Positions 8,644 to 16,557 of a DNA stretch of 64,000 bases are shown one piece after another. Numbering within the stretch: the stretch's first letter is position 1; each line of letters opens with the position of its first letter. The notes beneath the pieces were generated by a model, which saw only the letters and a program-made list of their open reading frames with translations, had not been told where the DNA came from and did not search any database. The position numbers and the translations under genes are program-made. This stretch comes from an uncultured Christensenella sp. (GTDB lineage: Bacteria > Bacillota > Clostridia > Christensenellales > Borkfalkiaceae): positions 10,478 through 74,477 of the forward strand of contig CAJUGI010000003.1 of NCBI GenBank assembly GCA_910586065.1, read 5' to 3'.

Positions 8644-8675
8644 AAAAGCCGTATGGAGATTTCCATACGGCTTTT
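8644..8675 (+). terminator. rpmB terminator
   Basis: A 14-bp stem, AAAAGCCGTATGGA (8644-8657) with its complement at 8662-8675, is followed by a T-rich stretch. It starts 19 bases after the rpmB stop. Confidence 0.9.
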
Positions 8676-8795
8676 ATTTTTTGCGGCAGCATTTAAAGCA
8701 AACAGAACGGGGCGGTACACCGGCGACGGCGCACAAACAAAAGAATAACCCGACGCGGGGCGGAATGAAACGACGTTGCACACCGCTTGCGCGTT
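8676..8795. other. Spacer between rpmB terminator and LRR lipoprotein
   Basis: About 120 bases between converging genes. No gene, strong hairpin or repeat is recognised. Confidence 0.5.
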
Positions 8796-9995
8796 TTAAA
8801 TATAGTGTACCTGCGCGGCTAAAAACGCGTTATTATTGTATGAACCGCCGTTAGCGCTATCGTGGGACTTGTCCACCGCTATCTGCGTCCACTCGAACTG
8901 TGTGCCCGAAAAATAAATATCCTTTAAAGCGGGGCAATTGTGGAAAGCGTGACCGACGAAGAGCTTGCCGTTTGTGTAATAGATAGGGCCGTTTACTTTT
9001 TTTATCGTTGCGGGAAGATAAACCGATTCGAGTGCGGGACAATAGCCGAACGTGCCCGCTTCGATTGCCTCGATATTTGCGTAAATTTTTGCGGTTTTCA
9101 GTTTTTCGCAGGTGTGGAACGCGCCGTAGCCTATGCCCGCAGTCTTGCGGGTTACGGGGTTGCCCTCTTCGTCCTTTTCAGGGTTGCCGTCCTCGTCCAA
9201 AACGGGTTTATAAATATCGGTAACGGACGCCGGAACAGTTATTTCAGAGAGAGCCGTTTCGTAAAACGCAAGCTCGCCGATTGTGGTTATGCCGTCGTGC
9301 AGGGTTATACTTGAAAACTTCGTGCAGCCCTGAAAGCTTTTGGGACCTATTACTTTGACAGTTTTGGGAAGAGTTATCGTTTCAAGCGAAGTGCATCCGA
9401 GGAATGCGAGCGGACCGATTTCTTCGCAATTTTGAGGCAAGCCGGCGAAAGCCAGCATTTTACTTTGCGCCAACATACTTTGGGGAACCTTCGTCATTTT
9501 GTTGCCGCTTGCAAACGACGCGGCGGTGAGCGACGAACTGTCGGCAAAAGCTGCAACGCCTATTTCCTCTACCGTGGCGGGAATTGTAAGCGTTGAAACG
9601 CCCGTGCCGCGGAAAGCCTGTCCGCCGATTGATTTTAACGAACCGTTTTCGGGAAAAGTTATACGGCTGAGATAGGCGCAACCGTTGAAAGCTTTTTCGC
9701 CGATTTTGATAACAGACGCCGGAATAACGAGATTTGTTATCGCACTGCCGGCGAAAGCGTTTTCTGCAATTTCGGTTACGGGAAGATTGTCCTCGCCGTA
9801 GGTCGCCGGAATTTCAAGTTCGCCCGAAAGCGCGGGCCTGTAGCCGGAACATGTTACCGAATACGTTTGGGTTTCGGGATTTAATATATAATTTAAACTT
9901 GCGCTGCAACCCGAAAAAAACGCGAGGCTTGCAGATAATGCTGAGAACGCGACGATTATTGCCGCGGTAAACGCGGCGCACTTTTTCTTTGCCAT
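8796..9995 (-). CDS. Leucine-rich repeat (BspA-type) surface lipoprotein
   Basis: The protein has a signal peptide with a lipobox-like FFSGC near residue 29 of the chosen start, then BspA/LRR_5 repeats such as VTEIAENAFAGSAITNLVIP and VKVIGPKSFQGCTKFSSITL to the C-terminus. Such proteins are displayed on the cell surface and are often adhesive; the ligand is unknown. I chose the ATG at 9995 (MAKKKCAAF) over the GTG at 10016, because the promoter -10 box (10010-10005) lies inside that longer frame. The mRNA then has a leader of about 3 nt and no ribosome-binding site. It is monocistronic. Confidence 0.85.
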   Translation of the reverse strand: MAKKKCAAFTAAIIVAFSALSASLAFFSGCSASLNYILNPETQTYSVTCSGYRPALSGELEIPATYGEDNLPVTEIAENAFAGSAITNLVIPASVIKIGEKAFNGCAYLSRITFPENGSLKSIGGQAFRGTGVSTLTIPATVEEIGVAAFADSSSLTAASFASGNKMTKVPQSMLAQSKMLAFAGLPQNCEEIGPLAFLGCTSLETITLPKTVKVIGPKSFQGCTKFSSITLHDGITTIGELAFYETALSEITVPASVTDIYKPVLDEDGNPEKDEEGNPVTRKTAGIGYGAFHTCEKLKTAKIYANIEAIEAGTFGYCPALESVYLPATIKKVNGPIYYTNGKLFVGHAFHNCPALKDIYFSGTQFEWTQIAVDKSHDSANGGSYNNNAFLAAQVHYI

Positions 9996-10004
9996 AGTAT
10001 TTTT

Positions 10005-10033
10005 ATTATACCACACGCGCGCGCAAAATGCAA
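10005..10033 (-). promoter_or_regulatory. Promoter of the LRR lipoprotein, leaderless geometry
   Basis: TTGCAT (-35, about 10033-10028) and TATAAT (-10, 10010-10005) are 17 bp apart, with an extended TGG. The predicted start near 9998 is only about 3 bases before the ATG at 9995. Confidence 0.8.
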
Positions 10034-10043
10034 GGGGAAAGCC

Positions 10044-11009
10044 CTAACCGATTACTTCTTTAAAGACGCGGATAAAATTGAGCGTGCACATCTTTTCGAG
10101 AACGGAGCTTTTTAATCCTCTCAGATTAAGGTAATTCAACAGCGCGGGCATACGGGTGCAGTCCTCTAACTCTTTATAGGCGGGGATGCCGTCAAAGTCG
10201 CTGCCGAAAGCGGGAACGTCTTCGCCGCCGACGGCTAAAATGCGGGATATGTGACGGTAAACGGCATCAAAAGCGTTGAAAATTCCGTTTTTATCAGTGA
10301 GAAAATCCTTGCAGAAATTGACGCCTATGACGCCGCCGCAGCCGGCGATTTTTTTGATTTGCGCATCTGTTAAATTGCGGCTGACATTGCAATCCGCCGC
10401 CGCGTTGGAATGGCTGGCAACGAGCGGAATTTTACGGCCGGTTAACAAATCTTCGACGCCGCCGTCGGAAAGGTGGGAGATATCTATTATAATTTTAAGC
10501 CTGTCAAGCTCTTCCGCCGCTTCTTTACCCAAAGCCGTTAACCCCTGCGGGTTGCGCTTTTTGAACTGCGGCAAGCCGTCTTTAAATATCAGATTCGGGC
10601 GGGCGAGCGCGTTTTCTTCGTTCCAGACAAGCGAAGCCATACAAACGCCGCGTTCCTTTAATTTTTGAAGTTCAGACAAGCCGGTTTTGATAAAGCCGAG
10701 GTTTTCGATTGTTAAAATACAACCGAGTTTGCCTTGTTTTTCACATAGCGCAAAGTCCTTTCCGCAAGTTACGGAAAGGACGCTTTTTTTGTGTAATTCA
10801 AGCATATGCGCGTAGTAATTTAAGTTTTGTTCAACTTTCAACTTTGCTTCTTCGGGCGTTTTGCACTGCGTGAATACAGCGAAACACTGAGCGAGCGCAC
10901 CGCTATTTTCAAGCTTTTTAAAACTTGTCTGCAAGTTGCCGTCGTTTAAACTTTTGCCGTTTTCAGTGCACTCGGTTAACGTATCACAATGTAAATCTAT
11001 ATATTTCAT
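10044..11009 (-). CDS. Membrane dipeptidase family (M19) dipeptidase
   Basis: A 321-residue amidohydrolase-fold dipeptidase. The N-terminal IDLHCDTL supplies the HxD metal ligands, SHSNAAA near residue 196 supplies another His, and FGSDFDGIP near 270 matches the family end. Relatives cleave dipeptides, including those with a D-amino acid at the second position, using two zinc ions. No signal peptide is seen, so it acts in the cytosol. Its ATG overlaps the stop of the spoVM-like microgene by ATGA, so the two are translationally coupled. It is the last gene of the long yicC-rpe operon. Confidence 0.9.
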   Translation of the reverse strand: MKYIDLHCDTLTECTENGKSLNDGNLQTSFKKLENSGALAQCFAVFTQCKTPEEAKLKVEQNLNYYAHMLELHKKSVLSVTCGKDFALCEKQGKLGCILTIENLGFIKTGLSELQKLKERGVCMASLVWNEENALARPNLIFKDGLPQFKKRNPQGLTALGKEAAEELDRLKIIIDISHLSDGGVEDLLTGRKIPLVASHSNAAADCNVSRNLTDAQIKKIAGCGGVIGVNFCKDFLTDKNGIFNAFDAVYRHISRILAVGGEDVPAFGSDFDGIPAYKELEDCTRMPALLNYLNLRGLKSSVLEKMCTLNFIRVFKEVIG

Positions 11010-11074
11010 TTGCGGAATATGAGCCTTAAAATCTTACGTACGGGTTTAGGCGGTTTGATACAGATTACCTTCAT
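11006..11074 (-). CDS. spoVM: SpoVM-like 22-residue sporulation peptide
   Basis: This 22-codon gene starts MKVICIKPPKP and ends ILRLIFRK, with a very strong GAGGAGGGG ribosome-binding site. Bacillus SpoVM is a 26-residue amphipathic peptide that marks the convex forespore membrane and anchors SpoIVA. Matching positions are MK at 1-2, IK at 6-7, PK at 9-10 and a basic-hydrophobic helix after that. Pro9, important for curvature recognition in Bacillus, is kept. It lies just downstream of rpe, near the Bacillus position between rpe/thiN and rpmB. Its stop overlaps the dipeptidase start. Length and synteny make the call strong; function is inferred. Confidence 0.75.
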   Translation of the reverse strand: MKVICIKPPKPVRKILRLIFRK

Positions 11075-11137
11075 ACAGTCCCCTCCTCTTTACATTATAT
11101 GCTTTTAACGGGCGGGAAGGTGATTGTTTTATTAACG

Positions 11138-11803
11138 TTACTTTTTAAGGTTGGCGATTGTAGCCGCCATATCCGGAGACTTGAACACCGCGGAGCCGGC
11201 GACAAGCACGTTTGCACCCGCCGCTCGGATTTGAGCCGCGTTGTCTTCGGTCACACCGCCGTCGATTTCGATATCCATATCAGGTTTGCCGATTGCCAAG
11301 GCATATTCCCGTGCCTTTTTAACTTTTTTCAAAACTGCGGGAATGAATTTCTGACCGCCGTAACCGGGGAAAACCGACATCAGCAGCACCATATCGCACA
11401 GAGGAAATACCGGAAAGATTCTTTCAACCGGAACGTCGGGGTTGACAATTGCGCCGCACCTTACGCCGCAGGATTTGATGAGTTTTAAGGTTTCTTCGAG
11501 ATAATCCGGCGAAATTTTAGCGCACGCGCCGTAGTGAACGGTTATTATATCCGCGCCGGCGTCTGCAAAGAATTTAATCTGGGTTTTCGGGTGCTCAATC
11601 ATGAGGTGCACGTCGAGCGGAAGGGTTGTTAACGGGCGGATGTTTTTTACCATTTGTCCGCCGAACGTGATAGGTTCGACAAAACTGCCGTCCATTACGT
11701 CGCAATGGATTAAATCCGCGCCCGCCGCCTGTAATTTTTTGATTGATTCGCCCATGACGGAGAAATCCGCCGAAAGTATAGAAGGCGCTATTTTTGTCGT
11801 CAT
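11138..11803 (-). CDS. rpe: Ribulose-phosphate 3-epimerase
   Basis: Rpe interconverts ribulose 5-phosphate and xylulose 5-phosphate in the pentose phosphate pathway. The 221 residues form a TIM barrel with IAPSILSADF (5-14), HCDVMDGSFV (34-43), HLMIEHP and MSVFPGYGGQKF, then EIDGGV and GSAVF for phosphate binding. The start overlaps the rlmN stop by ATGA. In many Firmicutes stp, prkC and rsgA lie between rlmN and rpe; they are absent here. Confidence 0.97.
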   Translation of the reverse strand: MTTKIAPSILSADFSVMGESIKKLQAAGADLIHCDVMDGSFVEPITFGGQMVKNIRPLTTLPLDVHLMIEHPKTQIKFFADAGADIITVHYGACAKISPDYLEETLKLIKSCGVRCGAIVNPDVPVERIFPVFPLCDMVLLMSVFPGYGGQKFIPAVLKKVKKAREYALAIGKPDMDIEIDGGVTEDNAAQIRAAGANVLVAGSAVFKSPDMAATIANLKK

Positions 11804-12843
11804 ATATCTTCTCCTTTAAGGTATCCTGTTCTTAACTGTCCGCAGGCGCCGGCGATGTCGTTTCCCATACTTCTGCGGAGCGTTGCCGAAAGCCCGCCTT
11901 TTTCGAGCAAGCCCAGAAAACGGTACGCCTGCTTATCGGTTACGGTTTTAAGGTCGCGCTCCTTTACCTCGTTCAGCCTTATCAGATTGACGTGGCAAGG
12001 TTTGCCCTTTAACAACGCAATCAGTTCGTCCGCATGCTGCGCGTCGCAGTTTTCGCCGTCGATTAAGGAATATTCGAAAATGTACCTTCTGCCCGTCTTT
12101 TCAAAATAGTATCCGCAAGCCTTTAAAATTTCGGCTATGCCGTATTTTTTTGCTATCGGCATAGTGCGGGCGCGCCCCTCGTCCGTGGTTTGGTGCAGGG
12201 ATATGGTTAAATTAACAGGTATTCCGCCGTCTGCAAGGCGGTAAATTGCGGGTACGATTCCGCAGGTGGAAAGCGAAATGTTGCGGGCGGAAATATTTAA
12301 GCCGTCTGGTGCGGTCACATTCTTTAAAAAGGCAAATGTGTTGCCGTAATTGTCAAGCGGTTCGCCGCTGCCCATTAAAACGATATTCGTGACGGCGCGG
12401 GTTTTTAAGTTGCCGCCGTGAAGAGCGTTTACGGTTAAAATCTGGCTTAAAATTTCGCCCGAGGTCAGGTTGCGGACAAGCCCGCCGAGGGTGCTTGCAC
12501 AGAACTTGCAACCCATGCGGCAACCGACCTGTGTGGAAACGCACTGGGTGTTGCCGTATTTGTATTTCATAAAAACGCCCTCGATTACGTTGCCGTCGGC
12601 AAGCGAAAACAGATATTTTTCGGTGCCGTCCGCAGAGGTGAGGGTGCGGATTATTTTAATAGGCTCGTCCTCGAAATTTTCGAGAAGTTTTTCGCGCAAG
12701 GCGGCGGGGATATTGATTTGGGAAATTTTTTTGCCGAGCGTCAATCCGTCGTAAACCTGTTTTGCGCGGAATTTTTTTTCGCCGACGGAGAGTATTAAGT
12801 TTTCAAGCTCAGAAAAGCTTAAATCCTGTAAAATCTTTTTCAT
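11800..12843 (-). CDS. rlmN: 23S rRNA adenine C2-methyltransferase / tRNA A37 methyltransferase
   Basis: RlmN is a radical-SAM enzyme that methylates C2 of A2503 in 23S rRNA and A37 in some tRNAs. The radical-SAM cluster motif is GCRMGCKFCAS, followed by LMGSGEPLDN and the C-terminal RRSMGNDIAGACGQL with the methyl-carrying cysteine. I use the ATG at 12843 (MKKILQDLSF), which overlaps the upstream hydrolase stop by ATGA; the frame is open five codons further. Translation is probably coupled to the hydrolase upstream and to rpe downstream. Confidence 0.95.
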   Translation of the reverse strand: MKKILQDLSFSELENLILSVGEKKFRAKQVYDGLTLGKKISQINIPAALREKLLENFEDEPIKIIRTLTSADGTEKYLFSLADGNVIEGVFMKYKYGNTQCVSTQVGCRMGCKFCASTLGGLVRNLTSGEILSQILTVNALHGGNLKTRAVTNIVLMGSGEPLDNYGNTFAFLKNVTAPDGLNISARNISLSTCGIVPAIYRLADGGIPVNLTISLHQTTDEGRARTMPIAKKYGIAEILKACGYYFEKTGRRYIFEYSLIDGENCDAQHADELIALLKGKPCHVNLIRLNEVKERDLKTVTDKQAYRFLGLLEKGGLSATLRRSMGNDIAGACGQLRTGYLKGEDI

Positions 12844-13814
12844 TTTATAATTTCGCAAAGCGCGTTAAAGCACTCTTCCATTGCGCCGGCGGAGGGCATA
12901 TGCCCGGAATTTTTTATTACCTTTACGGTTACGTTTTGGTTATTGCAAGACTTTGCCGCATTCAAAACGTATTGAGTTGAGGTTATTATATCGCTGTCGC
13001 CCTGCAAAAGTAAATATTTTATTTTAAGTTCGGAAAGGCGGGGCGTTAAGTTTAAGTTTAAAAGTTCGCGCCATAAAGTTTTGTTAAAGCGGTAACCGTT
13101 TAACGCCACGGCTTTAAAATCTTTAAAAGTGTAATCCGGGCTTGTTAAAAGCCCTTTTACGATTTTGCCGACGGGCGCGGGCTTTGAGTTTTTGTTTGTG
13201 TAAGCGTTGGTGTATTTGTTTAACAGCTTGTAAAGCGTTTTTAAATTTTTATCGAGAATTTCGTACTCACAGCCGGCGCCGTCCGAAAAGATTTTCGCGA
13301 TTTTTCCCTGTACCTTTAAGGGCGCGTTGAAAAACGCGGACTTTATTTCGCCGTTGAAAAAAAGATTTTTAAGAACCTGCCCGTAAACGAACGCGCCGTC
13401 CAGCTTTTCGGGAACGCGCACCGCCGCTTCGAGCGCAAGCATACTGCCCCAGCTTACGCCGAAAAGATATAACTTGTTTTGCGGAAACCGAGCTTTGATT
13501 TCAGTTATTAAATCAACGGTCATATCCACGAAGTTTTCGATTTTAAAGCCGTCGCCGATTTTATAATCGTTCGCGCCGCAACCGAGCTGGTCCCAAAAGA
13601 CGATTACCGCCCTTTTTGTCCATTCGGGGAAAAGCCCGCGGCATCCCACGCCGAACGGTACGGGCGAACCGGGACCGCCGTGAAGAGCGATTACGACGGG
13701 TAAGTCTTTTTTGTAACCTTCTAAAAGCACCTTTTGCGGATACCCGCCGAGGTTGAGCGTTAAAAGCGAAGAAACCCCACATTCTTTTATGTAATTTTTT
13801 CTTGCCCTGTTCAT
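12840..13814 (-). CDS. Alpha/beta hydrolase, proline iminopeptidase-like
   Basis: A 324-residue alpha/beta hydrolase. HGGPGSPVPFG around residue 45 is the oxyanion-hole signature of the proline iminopeptidase/S33 group, and GVSWGSMLALE around 118 is the nucleophile elbow with Ser. An acidic residue (GDSDIIT) and the late His (KNSGHMPS) complete the triad. The substrate cannot be fixed from sequence; release of N-terminal residues from peptides is plausible. It sits between rsmB and rlmN in the translation operon, an unusual insertion into an otherwise conserved order. A GAGTGCTCCTTA-like spacer precedes it on the plus strand, giving AAGGAGC before the ATG. Confidence 0.85.
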   Translation of the reverse strand: MNRARKNYIKECGVSSLLTLNLGGYPQKVLLEGYKKDLPVVIALHGGPGSPVPFGVGCRGLFPEWTKRAVIVFWDQLGCGANDYKIGDGFKIENFVDMTVDLITEIKARFPQNKLYLFGVSWGSMLALEAAVRVPEKLDGAFVYGQVLKNLFFNGEIKSAFFNAPLKVQGKIAKIFSDGAGCEYEILDKNLKTLYKLLNKYTNAYTNKNSKPAPVGKIVKGLLTSPDYTFKDFKAVALNGYRFNKTLWRELLNLNLTPRLSELKIKYLLLQGDSDIITSTQYVLNAAKSCNNQNVTVKVIKNSGHMPSAGAMEECFNALCEIIK

Positions 13815-13824
13815 TGAGTGCTCC

Positions 13825-15045
13825 TTAAAGCTTTTTGAATGAGGTTAAATAGAAACCCGCGCCCATAGAAATGTGCGGCAGAAACTGCAAGCCGTAGTTT
13901 GTTTGCCTGTTTTTAAGCGGCGAAACGGGAATGAATAAAGCATATTCCGGGTGTAATTTTAAAAACGCGCATGCCGCGGTGTCGTTTTCTTCAGGCAGAA
14001 CCGAACACGTGGAATAATAGAGCGTGCCGCCCTTTTTTACGTAACGCGAGCAGTTTTCCAGAATTTTAAGCTGAATTTGTTGAAGAGCTGCAATATCCTC
14101 TTCTTTGCGGAAAAGTTTAATATCCGGATTTTCGTTGATTACCCCCGTACCCGAACAGGGGACGTCGCACAATACCGCGTCGAACGCGTTTTCGTAAGCG
14201 GGATTAAAAATACCGCTGTCAGCCTGAACCGCGGTTACGTTTTCAACGCCCATACGGCTTGCGTAGGCTTTGATAAGCTCTACCCTGTGAGGGTGAAGTT
14301 CGCATGCGGTGATTTGCTTGAATTTTTTTGACAGAAAAACCGATTTGCCGCCGGGAGCCGCGCAGGCGTCCAAAAGCGTTTCCCCCGCGGATATTGCCGA
14401 GCAAACGGCGGTTGAGCCTATTGAACGAAAAGTGTAATCGCCCGCAAAAAAGTTTTCGTCGCGGACGAAATTATTGAAGATGTAAACGTTTTCAAACGGC
14501 GTGTCAGCGTGCAAGATATTGAGATATCTTTCGGCGTTACGCTCGAACTGAACGCAAATCCCCTGCGAAGGCGCGCATAATATATCCTTTGCCTCTTCCT
14601 TGTAGCTGCGCTTTAATTTTTTGACGAGCCACAGGGGCGCGGAGCTTTCCACGCTTAGCCTTTGTGTTGGATTTTCGGGCAGCGGCGGAACTTTGTACGA
14701 GCGTAAAAACGCGTTTATGAAACCCGCCGCGCCGGACTTGCCGAGTTTTTTGGCTAAGGTTACCGCTTCGTCCACAACCATATAGTTGTGCTTTTGCATA
14801 AACTCAAGCATATACAACGCGGTTTTTAATATTATTTTAACGGAAGTTTTCGGGGGTTTTTCCGTATTCGACGAAATTATCCAATCAAGGTAAATATCTT
14901 TTTCGAGCACGCCGTAGCATATTTTTACGGTGCGCGCTTTATTAAAAGGCTCTACAGGGGTTTCCGCAATTGCCTGTTTTAAAAATTTACCCCCTATATA
15001 TACCTTGTTTAAAATTAAATAAGGGTCACAAAAAGGGTTATTCAA
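13825..15045 (-). CDS. rsmB: 16S rRNA cytosine-C5 methyltransferase RsmB
   Basis: RsmB methylates C967 of 16S rRNA using S-adenosylmethionine. It has an N-terminal NusB-like helical domain (about 1-130) and a Rossmann methyltransferase domain with LLDACAAPGGKS, DVPCSGTG carrying the releasing Cys, and YSTCSVLPEEND carrying the catalytic Cys. The 406 residues are slightly short of the 430-450 norm. The start overlaps the fmt stop by 8 bases, as expected in this operon. Confidence 0.95.
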   Translation of the reverse strand: MNNPFCDPYLILNKVYIGGKFLKQAIAETPVEPFNKARTVKICYGVLEKDIYLDWIISSNTEKPPKTSVKIILKTALYMLEFMQKHNYMVVDEAVTLAKKLGKSGAAGFINAFLRSYKVPPLPENPTQRLSVESSAPLWLVKKLKRSYKEEAKDILCAPSQGICVQFERNAERYLNILHADTPFENVYIFNNFVRDENFFAGDYTFRSIGSTAVCSAISAGETLLDACAAPGGKSVFLSKKFKQITACELHPHRVELIKAYASRMGVENVTAVQADSGIFNPAYENAFDAVLCDVPCSGTGVINENPDIKLFRKEEDIAALQQIQLKILENCSRYVKKGGTLYYSTCSVLPEENDTAACAFLKLHPEYALFIPVSPLKNRQTNYGLQFLPHISMGAGFYLTSFKKL

Positions 15046-15955
15046 GAACGTCGCCCGCCTTTATTTTTCTGCCGTTTACAAAGTCGGACGCTTTCATAAT
15101 TTTTCCGCCAGCGGGCTGGAGTTCGGTTATTAAAACGGCGCCGCCGGCGCACTTAACCGCAATTCCCCGCTTATCAGCGCGGAGCACCTCGCCGGTTTGC
15201 CCTTCTCCGCTTTCGGTCAGTTCGGCGTTTAACACGTTTAAAGCCGCGCCGGAGTGAAGGCAATAAGCCGCGGGAGAAGGACTGAAGGCTTTTATGAGCC
15301 TTAAAACTTTTTGGGCAGGAGCATTGAAATTGAGCTTGCCGTCCTGCTTTTGCACTTTTTTGCAATAAGTAGCCGCGCTTTCCTCCTGCATTAACAACTG
15401 GGTTTGCCCGCTTTGCAACAGGTTAACCGCCTCCACAGCCGCTTCCGCGCCCAGATAAGATAATTTTTGCGTGAGTTCGCCGCACGTCATAGAGCCGATT
15501 TCGCACCGCTTGACAAGGAGCATATCGCCAGTGTCAAGTGACAGCTCGGTCTTCATTACGGTTACGCCGGTATGCGTTTCGCCGGCTGATATTGCCGCCT
15601 GAACGGGCGACGCACCGCGGAATTTGGGAAGAAGCGACGCGTGGATATTCCACACTCCCTGCGGAAAACAGTCCAACACATTCTGCGTTAAAATCTGACC
15701 GTAGGCGCAGGTAATCATTACGCCGGCGCCCAAGTCTTTCAGCGTTTTAACGTTTTCGCGGATTTTGGGAAAATCGTAAACTGGAATACCGTGAGAAAGC
15801 GCGCATTCTTTTACGGGAGTGGGCGTTAAAACGCGTTTTCTACCCGTAGGCTTATCAGGCTGGGTGATTACGGCGACTATATCTTTGCCCGCCTTTATTA
15901 AATTTTCGAGAGCGGGAACCGCGAATTGCGGAGACCCGGCGAAAACTATTTTCAT
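15038..15955 (-). CDS. fmt: Methionyl-tRNA formyltransferase
   Basis: Fmt formylates initiator Met-tRNA using 10-formyltetrahydrofolate. I use the ATG at 15955 (MKIVFAGSPQFAVPAL), preceded by GGAGATTTT; the frame is open to 16024 but that extension is unlike the family. Motifs present are ITQPDKPTGRK, YGQILTQNVL, NIHASLLPKFRGASPVQAAI with the catalytic Asn-His, and a C-terminal tRNA-binding domain. The chosen protein is about 305 residues. It follows def after a 117-base spacer. Confidence 0.97.
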   Translation of the reverse strand: MKIVFAGSPQFAVPALENLIKAGKDIVAVITQPDKPTGRKRVLTPTPVKECALSHGIPVYDFPKIRENVKTLKDLGAGVMITCAYGQILTQNVLDCFPQGVWNIHASLLPKFRGASPVQAAISAGETHTGVTVMKTELSLDTGDMLLVKRCEIGSMTCGELTQKLSYLGAEAAVEAVNLLQSGQTQLLMQEESAATYCKKVQKQDGKLNFNAPAQKVLRLIKAFSPSPAAYCLHSGAALNVLNAELTESGEGQTGEVLRADKRGIAVKCAGGAVLITELQPAGGKIMKASDFVNGRKIKAGDVLE

Positions 15956-16072
15956 AAAATCTCCTTGCGCCGCGGCGAGGATTTGCGTGGAGCATACACG
16001 AAAGTATACGCTCGGAAAAAACACAAAAATACATTGCGAAGTTTATACCCCGGCGCCGAATTAAAATGCGGC
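15956..16072 (-). other. def-fmt spacer with inverted repeat
   Basis: A 117-base spacer inside the operon, where def and fmt are usually adjacent or overlapping. GAGCATACACGAAAGTATACGCTC forms an imperfect hairpin near 15991-16014, written here only for position. The part next to def has TTGCGAAGTTTATA, like other spacers in this window. No gene is seen. Confidence 0.45.
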
Positions 16073-16537
16073 TTACTCTTCCGGCGGCAAATCGTAAAGC
16101 CCGTCGGCCTTGTCAATGTATAAAACGCCGTCGAGGTGGTCAAGTTCGTGGCAGACGGCGCGGGCAAAAAACCCTTCCGCCGTTAACTTGTGTTTTTTGC
16201 CGAAACGGTCGTAATATTCCGCTTTGACTTTGTAAGGGCGTGTAACAGTGCCCTGCTTGCCTTTTACGGAAAGGCAGCCCTCCGGTCCTGCCTGCGCGCC
16301 TTTTTGCGAAAGAATTACGGGATTGATAAGTTCGAAAAACCCTTCTTCGACGTCGATTACCACTACGCGGAGATTAACACCGATTTGCGGCGCGGCGAGC
16401 CCCGCGCCGTACTCCGCGCGGACGGTTTCTTTCATATCGTTTAAAAGTTCCCAAAGGGCGCCGTCGAAGCGCTTTACCGGTTTGCATATTTCTCTTAAAA
16501 CAGGTTCGCCGACCTGAAACACGAATCTCTTTGACAT
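16073..16537 (-). CDS. def: Peptide deformylase
   Basis: Def removes the formyl group from nascent proteins. Three family motifs are intact in 154 residues: GAGLAAPQIG (about 43-52), EGCLSVKG with the metal-binding Cys (about 92-99), and HELDHLDG with the two metal-binding His (about 132-139). It lies between priA and fmt, the standard order. AAAAGGAGAAAATT precedes the ATG. Confidence 0.98.
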   Translation of the reverse strand: MSKRFVFQVGEPVLREICKPVKRFDGALWELLNDMKETVRAEYGAGLAAPQIGVNLRVVVIDVEEGFFELINPVILSQKGAQAGPEGCLSVKGKQGTVTRPYKVKAEYYDRFGKKHKLTAEGFFARAVCHELDHLDGVLYIDKADGLYDLPPEE

Positions 16538-16557
16538 AATTTTCTCCTTTTACGGAA

